Shown here in pieces: positions 46,895 through 55,162 of a stretch of 64,000 bases of DNA. Source of the stretch: G965218495 sp965218495 (GTDB taxonomy: Bacteria; Bacteroidota; Rhodothermia; Rhodothermales; Bin80); the NCBI GenBank assembly GCA_965218495.1, contig OZ244626.1, positions 4,092,001 through 4,156,000 of the forward strand, given 5' to 3'. The translations under genes were made by a program, and so were the position numbers. Positions within the stretch are counted from its first letter, which is position 1. Each line of letters starts with the position of its first letter. The notes under the pieces are model-generated. The model did not search any database and had not been told where the DNA came from. It was given only the letters and a program-made list of their open reading frames with translations.

Positions 46895-47410
46895 CTACAA
46901 CAACTCTGCTACTTCAGTAGTGGCCGTCTTGGTGGTTGGACTCCAATCGCAGCTAAAAATCATGCGTTGCCAAGCGCCGAATCCGTTCTGAAATTGCACT
47001 TTGTCTCCAAAGTACTTTACAGTTCCGGCATTTTCGTCTATCCACGAGTAGCGACTCATTCGAGGTTCCGCCCAACTGTTAGTCCATTTCACATCGTACT
47101 TGGCATGAGCTTCTACGCTCACCTTGCACGGATAGCTGGCTTCAATGCGCTCTCTTTCGGCCCAACACTTTAGATCGCGCCGGCACTTGTCGCGCTGTGG
47201 TTTGATCCTAGGCACGGTAGCCTTAGAGTCAAACGACTCTTGCTGTGAATCGGAATCCGCGCTGATTCCTAACTCCGAGGGCGCATTCGTACTGGTAGCC
47301 ACCTCCTTGCGATCCTTTGGAGAATTGCAGGCCCTCATCATCAGAAACCCCACTAATATCACAGCAGCCCACATGAGACGGGAACGGAGGCGGCTTTCTG
47401 TATATGGCAT
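46895..47410 (-). CDS. Hypothetical membrane-anchored protein
   Basis: The product is 171 residues with one N-terminal hydrophobic segment (MWAAVILVGFLMMRAC), a polar Ser/Asp linker (30-65), and a C-terminal domain of about 100 residues with four Cys (CRRDLKCWAERE, ASYPCKV, IFSCDWS) and W/Y-rich strands. The start could be the internal ATG 12 codons in. No family recognised. It lies inside the mobile-element region and may be cargo or host sequence. Confidence 0.5.
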   Translation of the reverse strand: MPYTESRLRSRLMWAAVILVGFLMMRACNSPKDRKEVATSTNAPSELGISADSDSQQESFDSKATVPRIKPQRDKCRRDLKCWAERERIEASYPCKVSVEAHAKYDVKWTNSWAEPRMSRYSWIDENAGTVKYFGDKVQFQNGFGAWQRMIFSCDWSPTTKTATTEVAELL

Positions 47411-47464
47411 GGCTCGTTAAAGAAGATTGATGTGCACCTTTATTCGCGGTTTTTCACGCGATGA

Positions 47465-47668
47465 TCACATGTCTACGCTGGCTGCTGTAGAAGCGTCTTC
47501 AATTCGGCGTGTCGGCTTAGATACCTGATTGGTGAATCTACTCTTGATTCCAGCCTTCAAGTCTGTGGTCCGAAACAACGCTCCAGCGATCTGATCCGGC
47601 GTGGCTTTGACGACCAAGGTAGATGTGTCGTTCGATGTCTTGCTGGACGCTTGATGTTTGCGTGTCAT
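47465..47668 (-). CDS. Small hypothetical protein, paired with the HicA-like frame
   Basis: The product is 67 residues, Ser/Thr/Lys-rich, starting 4 bases after the stop of the frame at 47673-48023, so the two form a tight pair. A central stretch (TLVVKATPDQIAGALFRT) looks conserved-protein-like. It could be an antitoxin or accessory partner, but I recognise no family. Confidence 0.4.
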   Translation of the reverse strand: MTRKHQASSKTSNDTSTLVVKATPDQIAGALFRTTDLKAGIKSRFTNQVSKPTRRIEDASTAASVDM

Positions 47669-47672
47669 GGCA

Positions 47673-48023
47673 CTACTGTGAATGGGTGCTCCTCCCCTTG
47701 AGCTTGATCAGTTTTAGTCTTTTAAGGTCGCTCTCGTCCCAGCCGCAGTCTGAAAGGAGCTTCTTCAAGAGCTTAGGACTATAGGTCTTGTTGGGATGGT
47801 AATGGATCACTACGCGTCTGGTTTTGGTTCCTAGTCCCTTCTTGATGAATCCGATTCTGGCACCTCTTCTATCTTCCGAGCCTTTTGCAAAATTCACTTC
47901 AGTCCTTGATTTGGGAGTAGGAGCTTCGTCAAGCCAGTGTGATTCTGCACGTATCAACTTGTTCGACCTTTGCATTGCGGAAGTCTTGCTCGAATGGGGG
48001 TGACGAACTGCGCAGGGAGGCAT
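47673..48023 (-). pseudogene. HicA-like toxin, C-terminal half with unusual N-terminus
   Basis: The frame gives 116 residues (or 100 from the ATG at 47975). Its second half (RRVVIHYHPNKTYSPKLL followed by LLSDCGWDESDLKRLKLIK) has the pattern of the C-terminal half of a HicA mRNA-interferase subfamily. The N-terminal half lacks the expected HicA start, which instead occurs at 50944 beyond two transposase genes. I read this as the displaced 3' part of a broken hicA, or as a chimaera; an independent gene is possible. Confidence 0.45.
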
Positions 48024-48090
48024 GACACGGCATAGCTGACCCGGCCCGCGCTGATGGCGAGACTGGCCCTACGTGAGGGTACGGGTGCGC

Positions 48091-49206
48091 TTAGAGCACC
48101 AGGCGCATCAACTGGTCGACGGTCAGCGCCAGGATGCCGAACATCAGGTGGCAGTAGACCTTGCTATGCCCGCGTACCCGCACATACCGTCCGCCGAACT
48201 CGTCTTTGAGTCGTCCATTGACCCGCTCCACCGTCGAGCGCTCTCTGAAGCGTCTCCTCTCTGGCGTAACGTGTCCGATGCTGCGTTGCGCCCGCGCCTC
48301 GCGCTTCAGCTCCTCATTGCCACGCGGGTTGATATCAATGATCGGCACATGCCCCAGCGATCTGCTATGCTCTCGGATTTCCTTAGCATCGTACGCACTG
48401 TCCATCAAGTCGTACAGACTTTGTACCCGAGCGGCAGTCATCACTGCCAGCGGGATCGCCACCTGGCTGTCATGGACCGAAGCCGATGTTAGCGCAGCGC
48501 TGATCGGAATCCCCCCGTCAATCACATCCAAGTGCAGCTTGAAGCCGACCCAGCAGTGCCCGTGACCCTTCGAATTGCGTTTTGTCCCGACATTGCAGTC
48601 CTTCGGCAGTTCTTCCAGCATATCATCCAGCTCCATGGAGCGTTGACGCTGCAGGCGGGTAGGGGTTTTCGGTTGTTTGCCGTCGTTGGCCTTGGGCACA
48701 GACCGCTTCGGCTTCTCGCGTGCCGAAATCGCGGTCGCGTCCCGCGAAACGTGCCCGGCCAGATGATCCTCCAGCGCGCACTCCAGCAGCACTGCGTGCA
48801 GCCGCCCCGGCAGGTCACTGTTGGCAAATTCCGCGAACGCCCGCGAAAACGACGATTCGCTCGGTACCATGTTCGACCACTCCCAGCCGCATAGCTGGTG
48901 CAGTACCGGATCGCTCTTCAGCCGCTCCACCAACGCCCGCGTGGTCGGGATATCGAATACGGACTTAGCCAAAAAAGCCCGCGCCAGCGCAGCCCGGTCC
49001 GCCTTCGGACGGCCTGGACCCTTGGACTCGCACCCCGACAACAGCTCCTCCACGCGCACTAATTCCACCACAGAAACGAATCGTCTGTGCTGTTCACTGA
49101 GCTCGCCAATAGTGAGCTCCAGCAATGGAAACAATCTGAGCTGGAATGTGGACCAGTACCTGGACAACTCTGATCGCAATCGCATTTGCACGTCAATTGT
49201 ATACAT
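48091..49206 (-). CDS. DDE transposase, IS5/IS1182-like
   Basis: The product is 371 residues with an N-terminal domain common to IS1182/IS5-type enzymes (KADRAALARAFLAKSVFDIP). Catalytic acids: Asp in HVSRDATAIS, Asp in LMDSAYDAKE, Glu in STVERVNGRLKDEFGG, the last with the E-x6-K spacing. The frame appears intact. I could not settle the terminal inverted repeats, so element borders are not given. Confidence 0.82.
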   Translation of the reverse strand: MYTIDVQMRLRSELSRYWSTFQLRLFPLLELTIGELSEQHRRFVSVVELVRVEELLSGCESKGPGRPKADRAALARAFLAKSVFDIPTTRALVERLKSDPVLHQLCGWEWSNMVPSESSFSRAFAEFANSDLPGRLHAVLLECALEDHLAGHVSRDATAISAREKPKRSVPKANDGKQPKTPTRLQRQRSMELDDMLEELPKDCNVGTKRNSKGHGHCWVGFKLHLDVIDGGIPISAALTSASVHDSQVAIPLAVMTAARVQSLYDLMDSAYDAKEIREHSRSLGHVPIIDINPRGNEELKREARAQRSIGHVTPERRRFRERSTVERVNGRLKDEFGGRYVRVRGHSKVYCHLMFGILALTVDQLMRLVL

Positions 49207-49397
49207 TTATGATTATCACGTGTTCAAGTATACGACTCACGACGCACTTAATCCGCATTATTCTCACCCACGCCCTAACTTTCTACGCCCGGTTTCGCGC
49301 TCGCAGCCTATTTTTGCAAAAGATTTTATAGCGGGCAGGGCCTCCTGCCTGAGCGTAGCTTGGAGGTCCATCCCTTCACCTGATGCTACCCGCTACC

Positions 49398-50537
49398 ATG
49401 CATAGCAACAACATGCCAAATTCTGCCGAGTCCACGATCTACGTTGGACTTGATGTCCATAAGAACTCCATTTCGGCCTGCGTCTACGACCATGCCACCG
49501 GGCAAGTCTGCTTGGAAGCCAAGCTGCCCAACGACATGGCCAAGATGCGCAAGCTCGTCGAGCGCATTCGCGAGCGGCATGGCGAGCCTCAATGCTGCTA
49601 CGAAGCGTCGTCGTGTGGCTACGTGCTTTACCGCTCCCTACGTGCTCTTGGCGTGGATTGCGCCGTGATTGCCCCCTCATCCATGCCTCGTCGGCCGGGC
49701 GAGCGGATCAAGACCGACCGTCGTGATGCACATAAATTGGCTACGATGTATGCTGCCGGCATGCTGTCCGCGGTGGCGGTGCCCGATGCAGGAGTGGAGG
49801 CTACGCGTGCCATGGTACGTTGCCGTGAGGCGTTGGTGGAAGATCGCGTTCGCTGCAAGCAGCGCGTGATGGCTTTGCTCCTATCGCTGGGCTTAGCCTA
49901 TCGCCAGGGTGCTCCCTGGACTGGAAGGTTCCGCCAGTGGGTGCAGGCGCTCGAGCTGTCCGATGCGAGCCGAGCAACACTGGAGACGTACCTGCACCAG
50001 TTGGACTATCTGAGCAGTGAGATCCGTGCGCAGGAAGACAGATTGGCCGCAGAGGCCGAAAAGCGGCCCTACCGTGACGCCGTAAAGGTGTTGATGGCCT
50101 TTCGGGGTATTGACTTCGTTACTGCGCTGACGCTGGTGTGTGAACTGGGAGACATTCGGCGCTTTGGTCATCCGGGTGCACTGATGGCGTACTTGGGACT
50201 GGTACCGGGTGAACGGTCCAGCGGCGAGAAGTCCATACGGGGGGCCATCACCAAAACGGGAAACGCACGTGCCCGTAAGGTACTGGTATCTACGGCCTGG
50301 AAGTATACGCGACATCCTCGAACCAGCGCCGCTTTGCGGAAGCGCCAGCAGGGCGTCTCACCCGAGATTGTCAGCATCGCGTGGAAGGCCCAACGCCGAC
50401 TGCACAAACGCTTTAGTGCCCTGGCGCACCGCAAACCACGTCCCAAAGCCAACGTCGCCGTGGCGCGAGAACTGGCGGGTTTTCTGTGGTATGCCTTGCA
50501 AAAGGCAGCTGAGCCCGTATTGGCGCCAGCTGCATGA
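49398..50537 (+). CDS. IS110-family (IS1111-type) DEDD transposase
   Basis: The product is about 379 residues, with an alternative start 15 bases upstream. The N-terminal RuvC-like DEDD domain shows Asp in YVGLDVHKNS, Glu in CCYEASSCGY and Asp in KTDRRDAHKLA. The C-terminal Transposase_20 domain has MAFRGIDFVTALTLV and AYLGLVPGERSSG with its catalytic Ser. Such enzymes are guided by a structured bridge RNA from the element's non-coding end. The long 3' non-coding stretch here fits the IS1111 arrangement. The element appears to have landed in a hicA gene. Confidence 0.9.
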   Translation: MHSNNMPNSAESTIYVGLDVHKNSISACVYDHATGQVCLEAKLPNDMAKMRKLVERIRERHGEPQCCYEASSCGYVLYRSLRALGVDCAVIAPSSMPRRPGERIKTDRRDAHKLATMYAAGMLSAVAVPDAGVEATRAMVRCREALVEDRVRCKQRVMALLLSLGLAYRQGAPWTGRFRQWVQALELSDASRATLETYLHQLDYLSSEIRAQEDRLAAEAEKRPYRDAVKVLMAFRGIDFVTALTLVCELGDIRRFGHPGALMAYLGLVPGERSSGEKSIRGAITKTGNARARKVLVSTAWKYTRHPRTSAALRKRQQGVSPEIVSIAWKAQRRLHKRFSALAHRKPRPKANVAVARELAGFLWYALQKAAEPVLAPAA

Positions 50538-50823
50538 TCCCACCAGTACCAAGACACGCCATTCGATAGCCACCCCAAACCTCACACGCTTTGCCTTATG
50601 GAGGAGAGACCGGGTACGGAAGGAGAACCCATGGAAGAGCCATGCGATAGCCGATACGTTATCCGGTGAACTCGCGACAAAAGATCATGGCAGCTCCGGA
50701 CGAATCCGAAATCATGCGTTACGGCCGACCCCGGCCCAACACGCGAACACCAGACTGATGTACCGTCGAAGCCACCTGGCCTCTTCTCCATAAGCCAAAA
50801 CCGCCAGAAAAATGTGACCCCCC
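50538..50823 (+). ncRNA. Candidate bridge-RNA region of the IS110/IS1111 element
   Basis: This 286-bp non-coding 3' end of the element is conspicuously longer than its 5' side. It contains short hairpins, for example CATGG-AAGAG-CCATG at 50630-50644. In IS1111-group elements the RNA that pairs with donor and target DNA is made from this side. No guide loops were matched to flanking DNA here; the assignment rests on position and family knowledge. Confidence 0.4.
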
Positions 50824-50944
50824 TTGACATAGTGCCCGCTACACCAGGCTCTTCCTGCTCCCACCCGTCTTTGAGAATAGCACCAATAAGTCTATCTGCA
50901 GAAATCGCCTTCAGTTGGCTCCAGACATCGCTTGAATAGACCAT
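50824..50944 (-). pseudogene. HicA toxin, N-terminal fragment cut by IS110
   Basis: The ATG at 50944 opens VYSSDVWSQLKAISADRLIG followed by LKDGWEQEEPG, which matches the N-terminal part of HicA-family toxins. After about 40 residues the frame runs into the IS110 element end and becomes unrelated. The start overlaps the end of hicB by 34 bases, a normal two-gene module. The matching C-terminal half is probably at 47.7 kb. Confidence 0.6.
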
Positions 50945-51213
50945 TGAAATTGGATATTTTCGACCATCATTGCATCGGACACCTTGGGGAGATCTGGCAC
51001 CGTTTCAATGCTGAGGTGTGGGCCTAATGGAAACGGCTCTCCATGCCTGACCAAGGAGTCCAGATACATATGAATGCCAACTATCGCGTTATCCAAGGCT
51101 TCCTGTTTCGTGTTCCCGTCCATGTGAAGCCCCTTGAGAGCTGGAGCATACGCGTAGAAACCATCACCGTCCGGCTCAATCATGACGGTGACCGATATGT
51201 TAACTGAAGGCAT
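50911..51213 (-). CDS. hicB: HicB-family antitoxin
   Basis: The product is 100 residues. It begins with the HicB fold strand pattern (ISVTVMIEPDGDGFYAYAPA, then LKGLHMDGNTKQEALDNA), the partly degraded RNase-H-like domain that blocks HicA. The start at 51213 is chosen to begin at this domain; the frame is open another 14 codons. No DNA-binding tail is obvious. Because its hicA partner is truncated, it is now an orphan antitoxin. Confidence 0.75.
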   Translation of the reverse strand: MPSVNISVTVMIEPDGDGFYAYAPALKGLHMDGNTKQEALDNAIVGIHMYLDSLVRHGEPFPLGPHLSIETVPDLPKVSDAMMVENIQFQWSIQAMSGAN

Positions 51214-51317
51214 GGTGCTGTGCATCATTTTAGGAAAATGCGTGGCAATGTACACGCGGGCGACTACCTAGTTGCACTTGTCATAGGAAATGCGGCTTTT
51301 TCTTGCTTTTTATACGG

Positions 51318-52254
51318 CTAAGCCTCCGAGACGGAGGCTCCGACAAGCTGTCGATACGTGAGCACTCGCCCGATCATGCCCAGGAAGATGCGCTGCATTT
51401 GCACTAATGACTTCTCCCCTCTCATGTTGAAGCGGCCGGTGATCTCGGTCACGTATCGGTGTATATGTTTCCGACTCCAATGGTGATGTGTGCTTAGGTA
51501 CGTTCGCTTGAGGAGTGCCCAAAATGACTCGATGGTGTTGGTGTGGACTTCCGGCTGCTCTATATGCACATACTGGTATCGCCGGTGGCAGATATAGCGG
51601 TGGTCATAGGTACGCCCAAGCGTGCGATAGCTCTTGTGTTCGTCCGTGCACACGGTTGATTTCGGCTTAACGTGATCCTTAACGGACCGGGTCATGGTGC
51701 GCCTGTCGGTGGTGGGTATTGGCTGTGCCACTACGCGGCCCCTACGCTGGATGGCTCCGATTACGGCTACCTTTCCGGCTGTTCCTCGCCCGGCATGCAG
51801 CCTCTTGTTCCAGTGCTTGTTGCCCTCCTTGCCGCCCACGTACGTTTCGTCAATCTCCACGGTGCCGGTTAGCAAGTCTGGCTGCGCCACCATCAACCCT
51901 TCACGTACCTTGTGCATTAGCGATCATGCGGTTTTCTGCGTAACGCCTATCAAGGCTACGAGCTTGTAGGACGATAGGCCCTTTTTGCTATTTGCTACCA
52001 AGTAGATCGACAAGGCCCATTTACGCAAAGATAGGTTGCTGTTTTGCATCACGGTGCCCGTCCTGACGCTGAAATACGCGCGGCAACCGGAACACCTAAA
52101 CGGCATGGGCTTTCTGCCCTTCACATCGGCGGTGGCTAGACTGCCACACTTCGGGCAGTATTTGTCGCCTTTGCCCCATCGAGTGATCTCAAACCACGCT
52201 GTGGCGGATTGCTCGCTCGCCAGGAATCAGTCGGAACAGATCCAGTAGCGACAT
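51318..52254 (-). pseudogene. IS1595-family transposase, disrupted
   Basis: The C-terminal DDE part (51318-51917) is open: VEIDETYVGGKEGNKHWNK, TVCTDEHKSY and HTNTIESFWALLKR (parts cited) are IS1595 signatures. An in-frame TGA at 51924-51926 interrupts the sequence between VTQKTA and the start of the second frame, where IS1595 proteins usually have Trp. Upstream, a zinc-ribbon (YCPKCGSL...FRCSGCRAYFS) is readable, and the true N-terminus (MSLLDLFRLIPGER from 52254) is in another frame, so there is also a frameshift near 52195. Confidence 0.82.
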
Positions 52255-52337
52255 TGCATTTACGTTTTAGTACCTATCCTTATACGCGCTAGGCACTTAT
52301 TTGCTGCCATTTCGTCAAACATCGTATATCGATCCCT

Positions 52338-53099
52338 ATGGAATGGACGATCGGATCGCCGGCCGCTCAGTCGATTCTACGCGCTCGCGGCCGCTTGGGT
52401 ACTGCAAGGCCTATCGTTCGCTTTATATTGGCCTTCAGTGTGCTCCTGATGAATGGCTGGCCAGTGCTGCAAGCGCCGCGCTTTGATGTTTCGGCTCAGC
52501 CGTTATCCATTGAGCTGGAGGAGTTGTTTCGTCTTGGAGACGACGAAGAGGGAGTGCTGTTTGGCGCCATTGCCCAGATCGCCTCCGATCATGCCGGGAA
52601 ACTCTATGTGGTGGATCGCCATAATCCTGTCGTGCAGGTGTTCTCCGATGCCGGTGAGCTGATCTCCACCTTTGGTGGGCGGGGCCAAGGACCTGGCGAG
52701 TTCTTGAGCATTAGCGACGTTGCTGTTGGCCAGAATGGCCTGGTCTATGTCTGGGACTTTCAGCTCAAGCGCTTGTCTGTGTTTGTAGAACAGCAGGGCG
52801 GCAAATTCGAGTTTCGCAGCACCATTCGGCTGGAAGAACACAACGAACAGTATCCGATTAGACTTGTCGGGGCAGGCACCGAGGATGCCGTGGTCGTGTA
52901 CGGCAGTCCCGTCGGATTTTGTGATCAGTGCGGAGAGGATGACGCATCACGGTTCGATAACGCCATGCTGATTAACAAGGACGGTCTTGCCGTCGGTGAT
53001 CCACTGGTCACCTTGCGTGCCAGAGAAGTTGTTAACGTGCAAAAAGAAGGCAGGGTGTTCAGCTCCAGGGCCTTGTCTTTTGGCAAAAGGCCGAGCATT
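52338..53099 (+). pseudogene. Propeller family Y copy 2, 5' part (split by intron)
   Basis: The first 254 codons of a gene homologous to Y1. It has an export segment (VRFILAFSVLLMNGWPVL), then LSIELEELFRLGDDEEGVLF. It ends at codon ATT in KRPSI, exactly where Y1 reads KGSHI. The remaining 147 codons continue at 57124. Joined, the two parts give an uninterrupted 401-residue protein. The insert is antisense, so splicing cannot repair the mRNA of this gene; the product is likely truncated or absent. Confidence 0.9.
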
Positions 53100-53167
53100 G
53101 TCGGGTCGGAGGAGGCGCCCCGAAGGGCTAACCTCCGTCCGCCGCTCAAACGGCCCGTACGGTTTTC

Positions 53168-53835
53168 ATCCCGGTAGCCCCCGGGTTTCCCCAGGGGCCC
53201 CGGACAGATCCGGACGTGCGCGCTAACGCATCCGGCTCCTCCCTTGGGTCGCGCTGTCGCGCATGACGTTAGCAAGTCGGCAAGCCGACCCGCAGCCGTA
53301 ACCGATCCACCCCATGGGGCACGCAAAATCCGGCTCAGCGTCCGGTACGTGCAGGGCTTCGCGGTTTCCCCTTGGGTGCGACGCTTTGCTCCACTAGCTC
53401 CGCCACGTGGGCACCCACGCTTTGTTCGCCGGCTTCATAGCTCTTATCATCGCATCTGACTTCTCCCTGCCGTGCATCCTCCGCTCGGCTTTCGCCTTGA
53501 CTTTGGCGGCCCCGCCCGAAGCGCTGGGCAGCAAGGAGACCTCTCAGGTCCCGACACAGTACGTACGTGCGTCCCTGGGTTCTCGGACACCGCGGGACTC
53601 CGCTCCTCCTCACCATAGCGGTGGAGCAGATGTTGCCTTCGACCATACGGAAAGTCTCGGCATCCCGGACAATAGCTTTTTCGGTGCTCATTAGCCCTGG
53701 CCACACGTGCCGCTACCGACGCTTCGCTGTCACCCTCACGAGGGACAACGCACGGCTCGCGGAGACATGCAGTTGGTTAAACTTTCATGACACGGGACTT
53801 TCACCCGCTGTACTGCGTCAGTTAGCCTGACGCAC
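53168..53835 (-). mobile_element. ORF-less group II intron A, copy 1 (uninterrupted)
   Basis: 668 bp. On the minus strand it begins GTGCGTCAGG and ends CTACCGGGAT, fitting GUGYG...AY. It includes a 5' domain I block (GCGGGTGAAAGTCCC) and a domain V-like hairpin near the 3' end (GAGCCGGATGCG ... CGCACGTCCGGATC). It encodes no reverse transcriptase and must be mobilised in trans. It lies directly after copy 2. Confidence 0.85.
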
Positions 53836-55162
53836 ATCCATCGGGATAGGGAGGGGCCTCACGGCCCCCACCCTCCCACACCACCGTGCGTACGGGTCCG
53901 TACACGGCGGTTCAATGGACTTGAGCGAACCGGCTTGGGTGCCAAGGCCACCAGGCCGAGCGTGCCGGGAGTTCGGGTTCGGGTTGCGCCGCGCGAACTT
54001 CGGTCCCTTCCTCATGGGCTCCACCGGATTCACCGGGGCTGTCCCACGTGAAAGGCAGCGTTAGCTGGATATTCTGCCGCATTGGTCGCATGAGCTTCCC
54101 GTCCTACTACCCCTGTCCATTGTTCGGGCCTTCGTCAGCTGTGCCGACTACTTTGCCCTCTGCTGACTTCTGCGTTGCGATCACATGCCTTGCGACACGT
54201 TCAGTCCGGCTTGGCCGGACACAACGCAGATCTCCCAGGGTAAGACCAACCGCCTTCCCCGCACACCTGCCGAATGTACCACCCCGACGCATAGATGACG
54301 CGGACTTTGCGATAACCGGCTCGCTCGTCCGATCGGGTAGGCCTCGTATTCGGTTCTTGTTCATCAGGTCGCGGGTTTGCTACACGCTTCCTTCAGACCC
54401 CGCCTCGCGGCGACGCCCTTGCGCTTCGCTAATCCTTCGCCGTCATCTGGCTGGATAGAGGACTTTCACCTCCAAGCTGTTGACCATGCCTGGCACACCG
54501 GTAGCCCCCGGGTTTCCCCAGGGGCCCCGGACAGATCCGGACGTGCGCGCTAACGCATCCGGCTCCTCCCTTGGGTCGCGCTGTCGCGCATGACGTTAGC
54601 AAGTCGGCAAGCCGACCCGCAGCCGTAACCGATCCACCCCATGGGGCACGCAAAATCCGGCTCAGCGTCCGGTACGTGCAGGGCTTCGCGGTTTCCCCTT
54701 GGGTGCGACGCTTTGCTCCACTAGCTCCGCCACGTGGGCACCCACGCTTTGTTCGCCGGCTTCATAGCTCTTATCATCGCATCTGACTTCTCCCTGCCGT
54801 GCATCCTCCGCTCGGCTTTCGCCTTGACTTTGGCGGCCCCGCCCGAAGCGCTGGGCAGCAAGGAGACCTCTCAGGTCCCGACACAGTACGTACGTGCGTC
54901 CCTGGGTTCTCGGACACCGCGGGACTCCGCTCCTCCTCACCATAGCGGTGGAGCAGATGTTGCCTTCGACCATACGGAAAGTCTCGGCATCCCGGACAAT
55001 AGCTTTTTCGGTGCTCATTAGCCCTGGCCACACGTGCCGCTACCGACGCTTCGCTGTCACCCTCACGAGGGACAACGCACGGCTCGCGGAGACATGCAGT
55101 TGGTTAAACTTTCATGACACGGGACTTTCACCCGCTGTACTGCGTCAGTTAGCCTGACGCAC
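53836..55162 (-). mobile_element. ORF-less group II intron A, copy 2 (interrupted by intron B)
   Basis: On the minus strand it runs 55162-54499 and then, after intron B, 53839-53836. The two parts sum to 668 bp, the same as copy 1, and the shared 665 bp look identical. The 3' end reads CTACCG, intron B, GGAT, which restores the CTACCGGGAT end of copy 1. It sits inside domain V of intron I, immediately after the 14th nucleotide of that domain. Confidence 0.85.
53840..54498 (-). mobile_element. ORF-less group II intron B, nested in intron A copy 2
   Basis: 659 bp. On the minus strand it begins GTGTGCCAGG and ends CTATCCCGAT. The 5' part has the domain I block GGTGAAAGTCC. Domain V is unmistakable (ACCGCCGTGTACGGACCCG then TACGCACGGTGGTGTGGG); translated, it gives the EPPCTDPYARWCGR peptide often misannotated as protein. 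No open frame of meaningful size, so it too depends on a trans-acting RT/maturase. Confidence 0.88.

Noticed and set aside
51924..51926. TGA read as Trp (genetic code change)
   Set aside because: It occurs in a transposase that also has a frameshift; the other genes I read end normally and none needs TGA as Trp.
53818..54033. 71-residue frame containing EPPCTDPYARWCGR
   Set aside because: This peptide is the well-known translation artefact of group II intron domain V.
53171..55162. Several identical small ORFs occurring twice, looking like duplicated genes
   Set aside because: They are translations of the two copies of structured intron A; no protein motif, and the borders match intron ends.
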